DNA of 64,000 bases. Source: Stromatinia cepivora. Lineage: Eukaryota > Ascomycota > Leotiomycetes > Helotiales > Sclerotiniaceae. Made by a program: the position numbers and the translations under genes. The notes under the pieces are model-generated. The model was given only the letters and a program-made list of their open reading frames with translations. It had not been told where the DNA came from and made no database searches. Below are positions 1-10,000 of this stretch, one piece after another. The stretch spans positions 558,001-622,000 of the forward strand of contig RCTD01000010.1 of NCBI GenBank assembly GCA_014898415.1. Direction: 5' to 3'. Each line of letters opens with the position of its first letter. The stretch's first letter is position 1.

Positions 1-598
1 GGAAACCAGGTTTTGTGAAGGTTCATGAGCTTTAAATCAATTAGATTGGTCATTTTGGTTGATTTGGTCAATTTACTGGAAATTGACCAAATTGACCAAA
101 TTAATCGACCAAATTGACCAAAATGACGAATGAATTGACCAAATCGACCAAATCGTTCATCAATTGGTTAAATTAATATTGATTCGTATTCTCCTTGATT
201 TGGGGAACCTCTGAAAGGAAAAAGTTTCAATAGAAAAGGGAAGGAGGTTGAATTATGGTATAGTGATGATGGGTGGTTAATATGGTGAATTCCGAAATCG
301 ACCAAGTTAATCGACCAAATTGACCAAATTGACCAAATTAACCAAATTGAACGAAATCGACAGGGGTGACGTCATATTTCGTTCTTACCATGTTCAAGCT
401 TCCTTTTGCATGATTTTTGAAATGATCATAAGCATGAGTTTTTGAAATATATTGCCTTCGTATTGTCTTGGTGGTGGCAGCTCGTCTGTTGTATAGAGCT
501 CGGGCCATGTGCGTATACGATCAAATTCCCTCGAATTTGTATGGGTTTTTGATCCTTTCACGATCGTATGCGCACGCACCATCATAAAATCATAACAT
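1..598. repeat. Noncoding 3' end of the retrotransposon with GACCAAATT repeats
   Basis: Two clusters (about 43-160 and 297-360) are built from degenerate copies of a 9-base unit GACCAAATT and its complement. Bases 62-74 and 80-92 form a perfect 13-bp inverted repeat around a 5-base loop. The stretch lies downstream of the pol stop on the minus strand, so it should be 3' untranslated or LTR sequence. It does not match the candidate 5' LTR at 5670-5980, so the 3' LTR probably lies beyond the left edge. A 63-codon minus ORF at 394-585 has no recognisable features. Confidence 0.6.
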
Positions 599-2608
599 CT
601 AGTCTGCTGTATTGAAGAACACTTTTCTTTCCCTTGGTTTCATGGGTGAATCGTCATCCATATGATTATAATTATCCTCTCCGCTCTCATAGAGCTTTAT
701 CCAATCGATTAGTCGATTAGGAGGACCAGGCAACGTTGGATTGGCCAGGTGAAAATCGCGCAAGAGGTGCGGTGATGTTTTAAGATCGGAAGCAGGATAC
801 CAGGTAAGATCGGTATCGCTATTAAGCCACGAGACTCTGTATAGTAGAGTTTTTCGTGCTTTCTTTACTGCTAGGACCTTCTCCACTTCCCATTCCGAAT
901 CACCAGTTATATTAATAGGCGGAGGTGGTTCGAGTATCTGACCAGGAAGAGGATCGTCATATGCCTTGCGTAATCGATCTGGAGGGAAAACAGGATGAAT
1001 TTTCATCGTAGTCGGGAGTTCGAGCTTAAAAGAGCTCCCAGATCGACCAATGATCTTGAATCTTCCTTGAATTGGGAAGTCCAGCTTCTTGGATGGTCTC
1101 TGGGTAGGGTAACTCTTCACATTGAGCCATACATAATCTCCGATATCGAAATCGACCTCACGCCGGTGAGCATTCGTGGATTTCGACATCTTGGCTTGGG
1201 CACGCAATAGGCCTTCTTTCGCTCGCGCGAGAGCTAATCTATTGCGTTCTGCGTATATGCGGGCATCACGCACATTCATATCGTCTGTTGGGTTACTAGC
1301 GTCTTCCTTCCATTCCCATGCACGTTTCGGTGCATGCCCGTATAGGGTTTCGTAGGGTGTGAGCCCTCCTAAGGAGTCGTGTGGAAGAGTAAGTTGTGCG
1401 TAATCCATCATAGGTAGGAATTCTGACCAATCGTCTTGATAGTAGCTAACAAACGGCCTTAACCGCTGCTGAAGGTACTGATTATAGATCTCAGTTTGAC
1501 CATCGGTTTGGGGATGGTGAGCAGTGGATGGTTTGAGATCGGTTCCTAGGATTTGGCTGAATTCCTTCCAGAACTGTGATATGAATTGGGGGCCGCGATC
1601 CGATACTATAGTGTCAGGGGGACCATAATATCGATATACGTGGTAGAGATATAGTTGTGCTTGAGCTCGAGCATCGATTGATTTGTGACAAGGTATGGAA
1701 ATAGCTTGCTTCGTCAATCGATCAATAATGACTAAAACGTTGTCATATCCGTATTTATCCTTATTAAAGCTGCAGTAGTCCATAGTGACATGTTGCCATG
1801 CTCGATTAGGAATCGGAAGTGGATGCAATAAACCGGGGGTACGATCGTGTGGAACGGAACTGCGTTTGCAGGCGTGACAATTGCGTATATATCTGGCTAC
1901 GGTATCGTGCATTCTGGGCCAGTAGTATTGTTGAGATAATAAGAGGTAGGTTTTGCTCGTACCAGGATGAGCAGTGGAAACGGAATTATGGGCTTCACGA
2001 ATCAGGTAAGTTCGAAGGTTATCGACGTCAGGCACCACCAGGCGGTCATCGTAGAGCAAGAGGTCATTTTGGAGTGATATATGCTTGTGACCTTGGGTAG
2101 CTTGCATTCTGAGTGCTAGCAAGCTATCTGTAGTTTTATTTGCTTCGATGATACGGTTAACTAGGTCGAATCGAGGAGCGATTTCACTCAAATCGATGCT
2201 AGTAATCGCTGTTTCGTCTGGGTGGTGCTTTCGTAAGGCTTTTCTCATGATTTCGGTATCAACTTGGTTGTCTTTAATAAGCTGCTGGAGGCGATTCTTC
2301 TTCTTGGTATGGTTCTGGAGGTCCAACTCGTCGGTCCGACGGGTTAAGGCGTCGGCGAGAGGGTTATCTTTTCCAGGACGATACATAATGATGAAGTTAT
2401 AATCGGCTAGAACTTCTGCCCAGCGAGCTTGTCGGGCGTTGAGAGTCTTGGTAGTCATGAAATATTCGAGGGCCTTATGGTCGGTATAAACCTTGATTTT
2501 ATGTGGTGAGCCGGCGAGTTCCGCTCTCCAATGGTTGAGAGATCGAATGATTGACAGCATTTCCTTGTCAAGCTTGACGAATATCGAGTTTGGTAAAGAC
2601 CTTAGCAC
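599..2608 (-). pseudogene. pol 3' half: RNase H end, integrase, chromodomain
   Basis: The open frame runs to a TAG at 601-599. Meaningful sequence starts near 2590, after the deletion junction; the upstream codons are RT sequence read in the wrong frame and the frame has no ATG there. Counting from base 2608: the RNase H tail (TDHKALEYF near residue 42), the integrase zinc finger H207, H214, C244, C247, the DDE triad D277, D337, E373, and a chromodomain at about 573-622 starting [11 protein letters not shown]. All integrase catalytic residues are present. The protein cannot be made as a normal pol product because it is out of frame with the upstream half. Integrase joins element cDNA to host DNA; the chromodomain usually directs it to marked chromatin. 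Confidence 0.9.
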
Positions 2609-3932
2609 CGGAAAGCCGAGAAAGCGTTTCGTCGATCAAAGGGAGGGGATACCGATCCTTACGCGTCAAGGAATTCAATAATCTGAAGTCTATACAGAAC
2701 CTCAAACTACCATTGGGTTTCTTGACGAATAGGACGGGTGCAGCATAAGGGGCTTGACTGGGTTCAATGAAACCTTTGCTGAGGTTATCCGTAATATATT
2801 CTTTGACGACTTCCAGTTGTTCCAGGGACATCTTGTAAAGCGGGCTGTAGCGCAAGGCTTGTTCTCCTTCGCCTTCCAATATGATTTTATGATCATAAGA
2901 TCGGTTAGGAGGCAAGATGTTTGATTCATGCTTGGAAAAGGCTCGATGATACTGTCGATATTCAGATGGTATTTCAGGTTCTGAATCGATTTCGGCCAGT
3001 GCTCGATCGAGTTTCTCTCGAACTTTCGTATTCTTGAATTCGGTCAGGGCAACCAGCACTCTCTCTTCCGCATATCGTTCGTTCCGTCGGAAGTCTATCA
3101 CATCATCGAGTTCTTTCAGAGTAATGGTAAAGAGTTCAGTTTGTTCATCTCTCTTGCATTCTAATTGGAACTTATCGGGTTTGAGTGCGCATAGATCGAG
3201 GACTTCGGGCGACATACGGGGGAGGCATTCGTAGATCTGCAGTGGTGGTGTGATTGGTTGGGAAGGAGGTGGATTGAACTTGAAAGGAATCGGGACCTCT
3301 TCCTTTTCAACAAGAGCCTGTATTGCGTTCATATTTGAAGGTTCTTGTTGTACATCACTAACTGCGATTGATCTGCTCAGTTGTGAATCTCTTCGATTCC
3401 AATATTCTTCGAGCTGGTCATCTCGTCGATCAGCATCTTGTTGGGCTAATCGATCGATCTTCCGTTTGCGAAGGGATGATTGGGTAACGAGGAGATTATT
3501 CGAATAGGAGATGGTACGGGGTCTCTCTTTAGGCCATTCAAGACGTTTATTGAAGCAATCGAGCTTCGCTCGAGTCTCTGATAACCAAAGTCTACCTAAA
3601 ATAACACTATAACTCCCTAATTCAGTAATAAGGAAAGGGACAAAAGATTGTTCACGGCCATCGACCGTTAAATTAAGGAATGTGAAATGGGTAATGGCAT
3701 GGCCTTGCACACCATTATACCCTTTAACTTCAATTGAAGCTTCAAGCGGCATAATTCTGGGTTTGAACATAGGAAATAAACAAGTAAGGAGTGTGGTATT
3801 AATAAAAGCGAATCCATTTGCTCCAGAGTCAATGAGTGCTCTTGATCGATAAGTGTAACCATTTTTTGAAAGGTTGCAGGGGAGGGTGAGTGCTTCTCCT
3901 CCCATAAGCTTGGTTAGATCAAGAAATCTCAT
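2568..3932 (-). pseudogene. pol 5' half: aspartic protease and truncated reverse transcriptase
   Basis: The frame contains the retropepsin motif DSGANGFAF near residue 37, a linker, and RT fingers with SLRFCIDFRLLN and [13 protein letters not shown]. It ends at KLDIRQA followed at once by a stop at 2568-2570. Normal RT would continue with the palm (YxDD), thumb, connection and RNase H start; roughly 250 residues of typical family length are absent (estimate from family knowledge). The first ATG is at 3932, but the frame stays open upstream through the gag stop to the slippery site at 3983-3977, so translation as a gag-pol fusion by -1 frameshifting is the likely native mode. Confidence 0.9.
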
Positions 3933-3943
3933 ATCCCGTATAG

Positions 3944-3983
3944 CGCTTAGGATGGAGACGGAGTCTAAGCGTTTGGTTTTAAA
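3944..3983 (-). promoter_or_regulatory. -1 programmed ribosomal frameshift signal between gag and pol
   Basis: In the gag frame the codons CGT TTA AAA CCA contain the slippery heptamer T TTA AAA (3983-3977). A 5-base spacer (3976-3972) is followed by a 7-bp perfect stem: CGCTTAG (3971-3965, including the gag TAG stop) pairs with CTAAGCG (3950-3944) across a 14-base loop. A -1 shift on the heptamer enters the pol frame, which is open from there through the pol ATG at 3932. The X XXY YYZ heptamer, the 5-base spacing and the adjacent hairpin match the canonical layout of -1 frameshift sites. The structure is read directly; its activity is inferred. Confidence 0.75.
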
Positions 3984-5512
3984 CGCTTTTCTTCTTCTAA
4001 GCGGGCATTCTGCATGGCTTCAGCTGTAGCTTCTGGGCTGAAGTCTTCTTCGGCATCCCGATATTCTTCGAATTCTTCTGCTTCTTCTTGTACCGTCTCG
4101 ATCTCATTGAGGTTATCGATACGAGGCGTCGACGTACGTGCTGCTCCAGGAGAGGGAGAGGGCGACGAGCGTTTGAAGTTCGAATAATTATTGGGTGCGG
4201 CAGGGCCGGTGTATCCGGGAGGGGTATTCCGGGGTGGAAATGGTTTCGGGAACGTGGAGGTTCCAAATTTTGAGCTGTTAGAGCTCCGAGAGGGTTGCAA
4301 GGGGTTCGTAGTAGCCGTTGGTTTGCGAGTAGCTACAGGGGCTTCTCGACCAACGCGGTATCGGTTTCGTTCTCGTAATGAAACTTCATTTTGATCTACT
4401 CTAGTGAGTATATTCGCGAGTTCTTCCGTAGTCTTGCAATCCTTGATGGGTATTGCTACCGCTCGCGAGAGAAAATCGGAAATCTTCCGTTCGAGATCCC
4501 TGAATAGGACCTTATCGTCGGTAATCTCCGCTTGGGTAGCAAGTAATCTGAACTTCCTATACCATTCTAGGAAGTTGCCATGTCGAGTCGTATTAGGCAT
4601 GACCCACATCTCGTATTGAGAGCGAGCATCATCGACTTCGGCCGGGTTCCGATAGATCGCTGCAAGCTGTTCGACCAATTCGAGTGCCGTGAGTCGGGGC
4701 ACTCGTACGTAAAGAGCATGACAATGTGCTTGTGCTTCCGATTCGGTTTGGTCGATTACGTATGCGCGGCGTTGCGTTTCACTCTTAAGTGATGTAGCAT
4801 ACAGCTCGAGTCGTTCTATGACCAATAATTGCCACAAACTAGCTTTAGGTTCAATACCATCGCTAAGTTTAGTAGTAAGATTTGTGGGTTTTGGTGCATA
4901 TGCATCTTGCTGCGAGTTGTGACTGGCGCGGGAATGCGATCTTGACCGGTTAGGTCGGCTTCTTGAGTGAGGGGACCCCTGATTATTAGGTGGGTCGTCA
5001 CTTCCTGAAAGGGAAGGAGAATCCTCGGAGGGCCCCGGGTGATCAGGTCGTCTGATCGAAGTTTTCTTCCTCTGACTTCGGGATCTTCGGGTTTGCTTGG
5101 ATGAAGGTCCTTGAATTTCGATTGAGGGAATAAGGGGAGTCCCAGGTACTGCTGTTGACCTGGATGCCTGTGTAGGCATCACTTGGGGCTCAGAAGGAGG
5201 TTGCACTGTTGCAGAGCTCGTCGTCACCATAGCTTTCAATTGTCGATTCTCCTCTTTCAAACTCATAACCATTGCATAGAGATCTTGTAGTTGTAATGGT
5301 GGTTCGGAAGGAGCAATTGAACCGCTGGGAGCATCGGCTTCATGCACTGGAATCTTCTCTTTACCAGTCTTCTTTCTTCCAATGGTAACGTTATCCAATC
5401 CTGTATTCATATTTTCTTCGAAGGGTTGTTGAAATAATTGAGGAGAAGGAGAGGGTTCCTCAGAATATGCTTTCGAAGGTTCGGAGCGTACGGGAGGAGG
5501 AGTTCGTTGCAT
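3965..5512 (-). CDS. gag: Retrotransposon Gag (capsid) protein
   Basis: 515 residues from ATG at 5512 to TAG at 3965. The N-terminal 200 residues are Ser/Pro/Arg-rich and disordered. A Gag-type helical core follows at about 205-400, with the segment YEMWVMPNTTRHGNFLEWYR inside it, then a basic and proline-rich tail and an acidic end. Gag forms the virus-like particle that packages element RNA. No CCHC zinc knuckle is visible in the C-terminal part, where many Gag proteins carry their nucleic-acid binding motif; the Arg-rich tail may substitute. The frame is intact in this copy. Identification rests on position before protease/RT and on the core's general look. Confidence 0.85.
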   Translation of the reverse strand: MQRTPPPVRSEPSKAYSEEPSPSPQLFQQPFEENMNTGLDNVTIGRKKTGKEKIPVHEADAPSGSIAPSEPPLQLQDLYAMVMSLKEENRQLKAMVTTSSATVQPPSEPQVMPTQASRSTAVPGTPLIPSIEIQGPSSKQTRRSRSQRKKTSIRRPDHPGPSEDSPSLSGSDDPPNNQGSPHSRSRPNRSRSHSRASHNSQQDAYAPKPTNLTTKLSDGIEPKASLWQLLVIERLELYATSLKSETQRRAYVIDQTESEAQAHCHALYVRVPRLTALELVEQLAAIYRNPAEVDDARSQYEMWVMPNTTRHGNFLEWYRKFRLLATQAEITDDKVLFRDLERKISDFLSRAVAIPIKDCKTTEELANILTRVDQNEVSLRERNRYRVGREAPVATRKPTATTNPLQPSRSSNSSKFGTSTFPKPFPPRNTPPGYTGPAAPNNYSNFKRSSPSPSPGAARTSTPRIDNLNEIETVQEEAEEFEEYRDAEEDFSPEATAEAMQNARLEEEKRLKPNA

Positions 5513-5669
5513 TGTGAAAGTGATGGTACACTTCTAAAGGTGTTTATATCTTCGTCGACTAGGTCGGAATAGATCTTCTTCCTCTGGGTGTAACGTTTGT
5601 AAAAGTTCACCTAAGAAGGTATTATTAAAGTGAGGTATTATTTGGGAGGCCACCAGATGGCCGGACGCT

Positions 5670-5980
5670 TGTAAATGAGTTGTAGATAATGTGACGCACA
5701 AGAGCCGTAGTAGAGCTGAATAAACAGGGTCAATTATGTTCTTTAGAATCTACAACTGAAGAACTATGGCTCGTAAGGAGCGACTAGATATATATATACA
5801 AATACCCATTCGTAAGCTGCGGGGTTGTGCGCATGTGTTATTAGGGTCACCATTTTACCATACTAAATCGCATGAATCGTAACGCATGTGCACGGACGAT
5901 CAGCTCATCAATGGACGTGGGAGATAAGAGGTATCACGTGGTTAGCCTCCTATGGTTCACGATTCGTGACACCTGTTACA
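5670..5980 (-). repeat. Candidate 5' LTR of the retrotransposon
   Basis: On the plus strand this 311-base segment starts TGTAA and ends TTACA, giving a 5-bp terminal inverted repeat with TG...CA ends in either orientation. An alternating TA stretch (about 5789-5802) could be the TATA box for element transcription. The segment lies upstream of gag, leaving a leader of about 157 bases. The leader holds TGGTGGCCTCCC (minus strand, near 5656), which begins with TGG as a tRNA-primed site would, but it is 14 bases from the proposed LTR end. The partner LTR is outside the window, so the boundaries are unproven. Confidence 0.45.
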
Positions 5981-6657
5981 AATAATCCATGGGTTACCCA
6001 TCGAAATCATTACCCGCTTTACGGATATCTATTGCGCAGCCTAACGGTCGCCTGGCTTTTCACACGGTCCACTCAAGGTTAATAAAGTAATGTATTGGTA
6101 GTAATGATGGTATATGGCAAAACATGACGGAATAAACCTTTCGCCGGAACAGATTCGCTTCGATGTGCTAGAATTCATCTACCCATACACAGATGCTACA
6201 GAGACTGAGGCCTTAGAAGACAACAAAATTTCTTTCCTTGGCAGATTTTAGAGCGCTTTGGAATGTATCGCGTTCTTCTCTGGATTTCTTCAGATTTTCA
6301 ACATCTTACCGATACATTTTGTACCCTGGGGCTTTCAATTGGGCCACGGACTGTATGGTTGACCTCAATGGACTGCGAGTATGTCGAAACTCCTTGTGGT
6401 CCCTAAAAGGAACTTTTCTTATTACACACCTGCCTTGCCTTGACCAATCTTAACCCTGCTGTCTCGGCTGGTCCGGCTTACTATAACAGTATTATGATAA
6501 TACCATACATGATTATTTAATCATTGATTCTCTGTTTCTAGTTGAGCGATTAAACATTAAATTCAGTGAACATCTACAAATGTTGAGTTTCAAACTTTTG
6601 CTTGAGGCTTTCATGTTTAATTGCAATAGCTCTTGCCCTAAGAGGGCTCCCAGCTAA
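5981..6657. other. Intergenic, no recognised gene
   Basis: AT-rich sequence between the retrotransposon and the MITE. A short plus ORF at 6238-6453 shows no motif. I see nothing else I can name. Confidence 0.5.
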
Positions 6658-7050
6658 CAGTGTTGTAATTAGTATTTTCAGTATTTGAAACACGCCCCAC
6701 TTTCGTGATACGGATCAAATTTTTTGAAGATATTCCCATAATTATTATCGAATTCGATATCACTGAAGGTATTCAATATTCGAATGATATTGGATATCAC
6801 TAACAAGATACTGAATACCGGAATTTGGATATTTTTATGCATTCCAAACCTATTCTGGCTAGAATAAGTCTCATTCCAACCAAAATAGGCTTGGAATGCT
6901 TCGAAATATGCAAATTCCGGTATTTAGGAATATCATCAGTATCACACCTTTCGATAATATCCACGTCCGTAAATAATATCGGATTCTATACATACTGCCG
7001 TACGTAGTATAACCTTGATATCAGCCACCGTTATACTAATTACAACACTG
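6658..7050. mobile_element. hAT-type MITE with 8-bp target duplication
   Basis: The 393-base element is bounded by perfect 18-bp terminal inverted repeats, CAGTGTTGTAATTAGTAT (6658-6675) and its complement (7033-7050). Both sides carry the same octamer CCAGCTAA (6650-6657 and 7051-7058), a perfect target-site duplication. An 8-bp duplication with CAGTG-type ends is diagnostic of the hAT superfamily. Inside, 6818-6854 and 6884-6920 form a further inverted repeat (32 of 37 positions pair), so the centre folds back on itself. No coding capacity: it must rely on a transposase elsewhere. The perfect duplication suggests recent insertion. Confidence 0.88.
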
Positions 7051-7058
7051 CCAGCTAA

Positions 7059-10000
7059 TGTATAACCGAGGAGTTGAATATTTTCCTTATCAACAAGTCA
7101 TAGAGTAAGATAAAATAGACAAGGAATAATGATATTTTGTTAGTGACAACATCAACGACAGTATTTGTATTTGCTGTCCAGTGGTATCTAGTCTGATCCT
7201 CCTCTCTTTCCTCTTCTCAAATATGAAGAGTGACTACCAACTAGAATATCGAGGTTTCTGCCCAACAAAAAGATGGTGCACGCACAAACAATGAATTTAC
7301 AGTCCCAACAACCTGTATCGCTTCTTCCAGTTTAATCTTTCAAATAATACGGATTTATTTCTTGAAGAATAAATAGCCTTTTTATGTAAGGCATTTTTCA
7401 TAGAAAATCAAGCACAGTAGATTGCTACGCTCTATTCATTAAATTGGTCTGTAGAAGAGCATCTTACATCCACTCCACTGATATTCGACCGTCCCCTTCT
7501 TCAAATAACGGAAGTCTGCGTCTTCACGTGTTTCACGAATCGAAATTCAATTGGCCAATATTCAAATTTTACGCTGCGCGAGGTCAAAAATCAAGATATG
7601 ATTATACCCATAAAACTAGGTATGAAGAGCTTGTGAATAAAACAAGAGCGCGGGAACGGCGATACTACTCCTATAGTAATATCATAATAACCCTAATCTA
7701 CTAGAAATATAGTCCAGAGTGGGAATGGAATGGGGGGAAGGCGTAGGGATACTCTGTAGTGTTGAACCTAGGATGAGATGGCCAATATCCTATATAGCAT
7801 ATCTAGTGCGTATTACCCTGCTTTAACCAAGATACACATCTGTATACAAGTGACTATCTATTATTCCACCATCGTAAAATCAATTAGATACACGGACCAC
7901 AGATTGACAGCAAAGGTCGTTGTTTTTTTCTTATGCAATTTCAACACTGTATTCGATATTAGACAGATGGTAAAGGGAGCTGATGTGACTGGCACTACTT
8001 CTTTACTACTAAACACTATAAGGTATTACTCGATATTAGATTCGCAGTGAAAGTTTAAAGAGACTGAGGGGGGGACCCTTCGGAAAAGAAAGTCGACTCG
8101 TCGCATATTTTCCCTTCACTGAAAAGACACAGTGATCAAGTTCGGTCAATCCAAACGCACGGGTTTGAGTATTCAGCCCGCGATGTTAGGTTGAATTCTC
8201 CCATTATGTCTACGATCCTATTTCTCCTTCACGAGAAGTATCTGTGGCTCTTGCACGCGGAAAAGTGCATAGTGAACATGAATAGACAGCATTTACCCGG
8301 TTCTTTTCGATGATAACCTTGATGTGGTGCCCTTGTAATATCGTCACGACATCTCAAGAATTCAGGAATGAGAGTTCACCACAATACCATACTAGGATTG
8401 CAAACTCTAATGCAATGAAAATGAAATGGTGCCAAAAAAAACCTGACATCATTAACTCGTTTTGTACTTCACTAGGACTTTTAATACTGGATTTCGTTTT
8501 CTGACAAGTGTGGAAAGGTTTGACATGCACAATGAATCTTTCCCTGTGACTACCGCTATTGCAGGACACTGTGCTATCTGCTTGTCTCGGCTGCTTGGTG
8601 GTAAAGTTTTGCTGACCACCTGCGCAATATTGAAACCAAAGTTGACCATTCGCCTGATGCTTGGTTTCCGGTCTTTTTGTTTATGTTTTAGCTCAGGGGG
8701 TAGAATAACGCTCAAGCTAAACTAAATTTATCTTGAAGATAATTTTAGCGAATATTATTCACTACTTATATATGCGAGATGTAAACTGTCTTTCTTTCGT
8801 AAGCATTTACATTCACAAAGACCTGCACTCCGTAGTCAGAATTTATGAGAAATATTCTATCTAATGGTGCCTCAGAGTGAATTTTGACAGGTTTGTACAT
8901 GATTCACATGCTAATTACCAACTTTGTTGGTCCCACTTACTACACTACTCGCAAAATCTGAGCGCAACGAATATTTAAATCTTTCAAATATAGTAAAGAC
9001 TCATATCAATACGTCAGAAATTACTCAATCACCATGGTCTATATTATGACAGTCCCACACATTTCCCTGAGCCTACGCGTTCAGCAGATATTAATTTTAG
9101 ATCTACTGCCAGTGATCGATACGTAAGAACTGTTTGAGCTTTAACTTGTAACAAATGGGAAGTAAGAAAGAATAATAATATCTTAATCACGACGACAGCA
9201 AAAATTGTCACTCATCACCCTGATTCATATTGGGTAAATCAAGATCCCTCTGGGCTTTGTCAATTTTCTCATCCCCTTCAGGTTTGCAAGGCTTTCCAAT
9301 AAAAGCAATGCCATCCCCCATTATTTCTCATTTTCTATGGAATGGAGACTCTAAACTCATGTTTTAAGTACGTCTCTGAAGCAGAAATTTCGAGGGCATT
9401 CGTCACTTTGCTTAGGTAGAATGACAACCAGTAGATTTACTCTGAAAGGGAACGTGGTGAAGTCGAGCCTGGTGAATATTATTAACTTTTTATGGAAAGA
9501 AAGTTGTTGCTCCACTATACCTAAACTACAGGTTGTGTCTCAACTTAGCATTCACTCTCTTGATGGTGCACCGGGCCGCCAGCTTGGGGCTTTTTGGAAC
9601 AGAGGCTACTTATTGGTTGTCCTCCAGATCAAATTGAGCACAAATTTGAAGAGAAGTTTGCTGCCCGCAATCAATACGTGTGTTTCTATCATCAACGATA
9701 TTTGTCTACTTACTCATCAAGCTTTTCCAACTTCAAAGATGATTACTTTCTTGCTAAGAAATATATTACTTCTCCTATCTTATCATGTCTTTTGGACCAC
9801 TTATTTATACGGAGATAGAATCTGTTGTCAGAAACATCCCTGATTTAGATCAACCACGACAATAAATTGATCCAATCTTTTAATAAGAATAATAACAGCA
9901 ACTAAGATTCATTATAACTTCCTGCTGTGACAGTAAAAGAGATAAAAGTCATCAATGACTTACTACCAGACTGCTAACTTCACGACTGAGATAAACAACT

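Larger units (their letters stand above)
599..5980 (-). mobile_element. Defective Ty3/gypsy chromovirus retrotransposon
   Basis: Reading on the minus strand the order is candidate 5' LTR, gag, protease, N-terminal reverse transcriptase, (deletion), end of RNase H, integrase, chromodomain. This order (protease-RT-RNaseH-integrase) defines Ty3/gypsy, and the C-terminal chromodomain places it among chromoviruses, which are common in fungi. The copy cannot be autonomous: the RT palm with the YxDD motif is missing and the two pol halves are in different frames. Gag and integrase remain open, so the damage looks recent or the element may be mobilised in trans (inference). The 3' LTR is not visible in the window. 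Confidence 0.9.

Noticed and set aside
8452..8725. Overlapping 87-codon ORFs on both strands
   Set aside because: Mirror-image open frames over the same bases with no recognisable feature; most likely chance.
9421..9843. 140-codon plus ORF
   Set aside because: A second plus frame is equally open, there is no motif, and the composition is that of AT-rich noncoding DNA.
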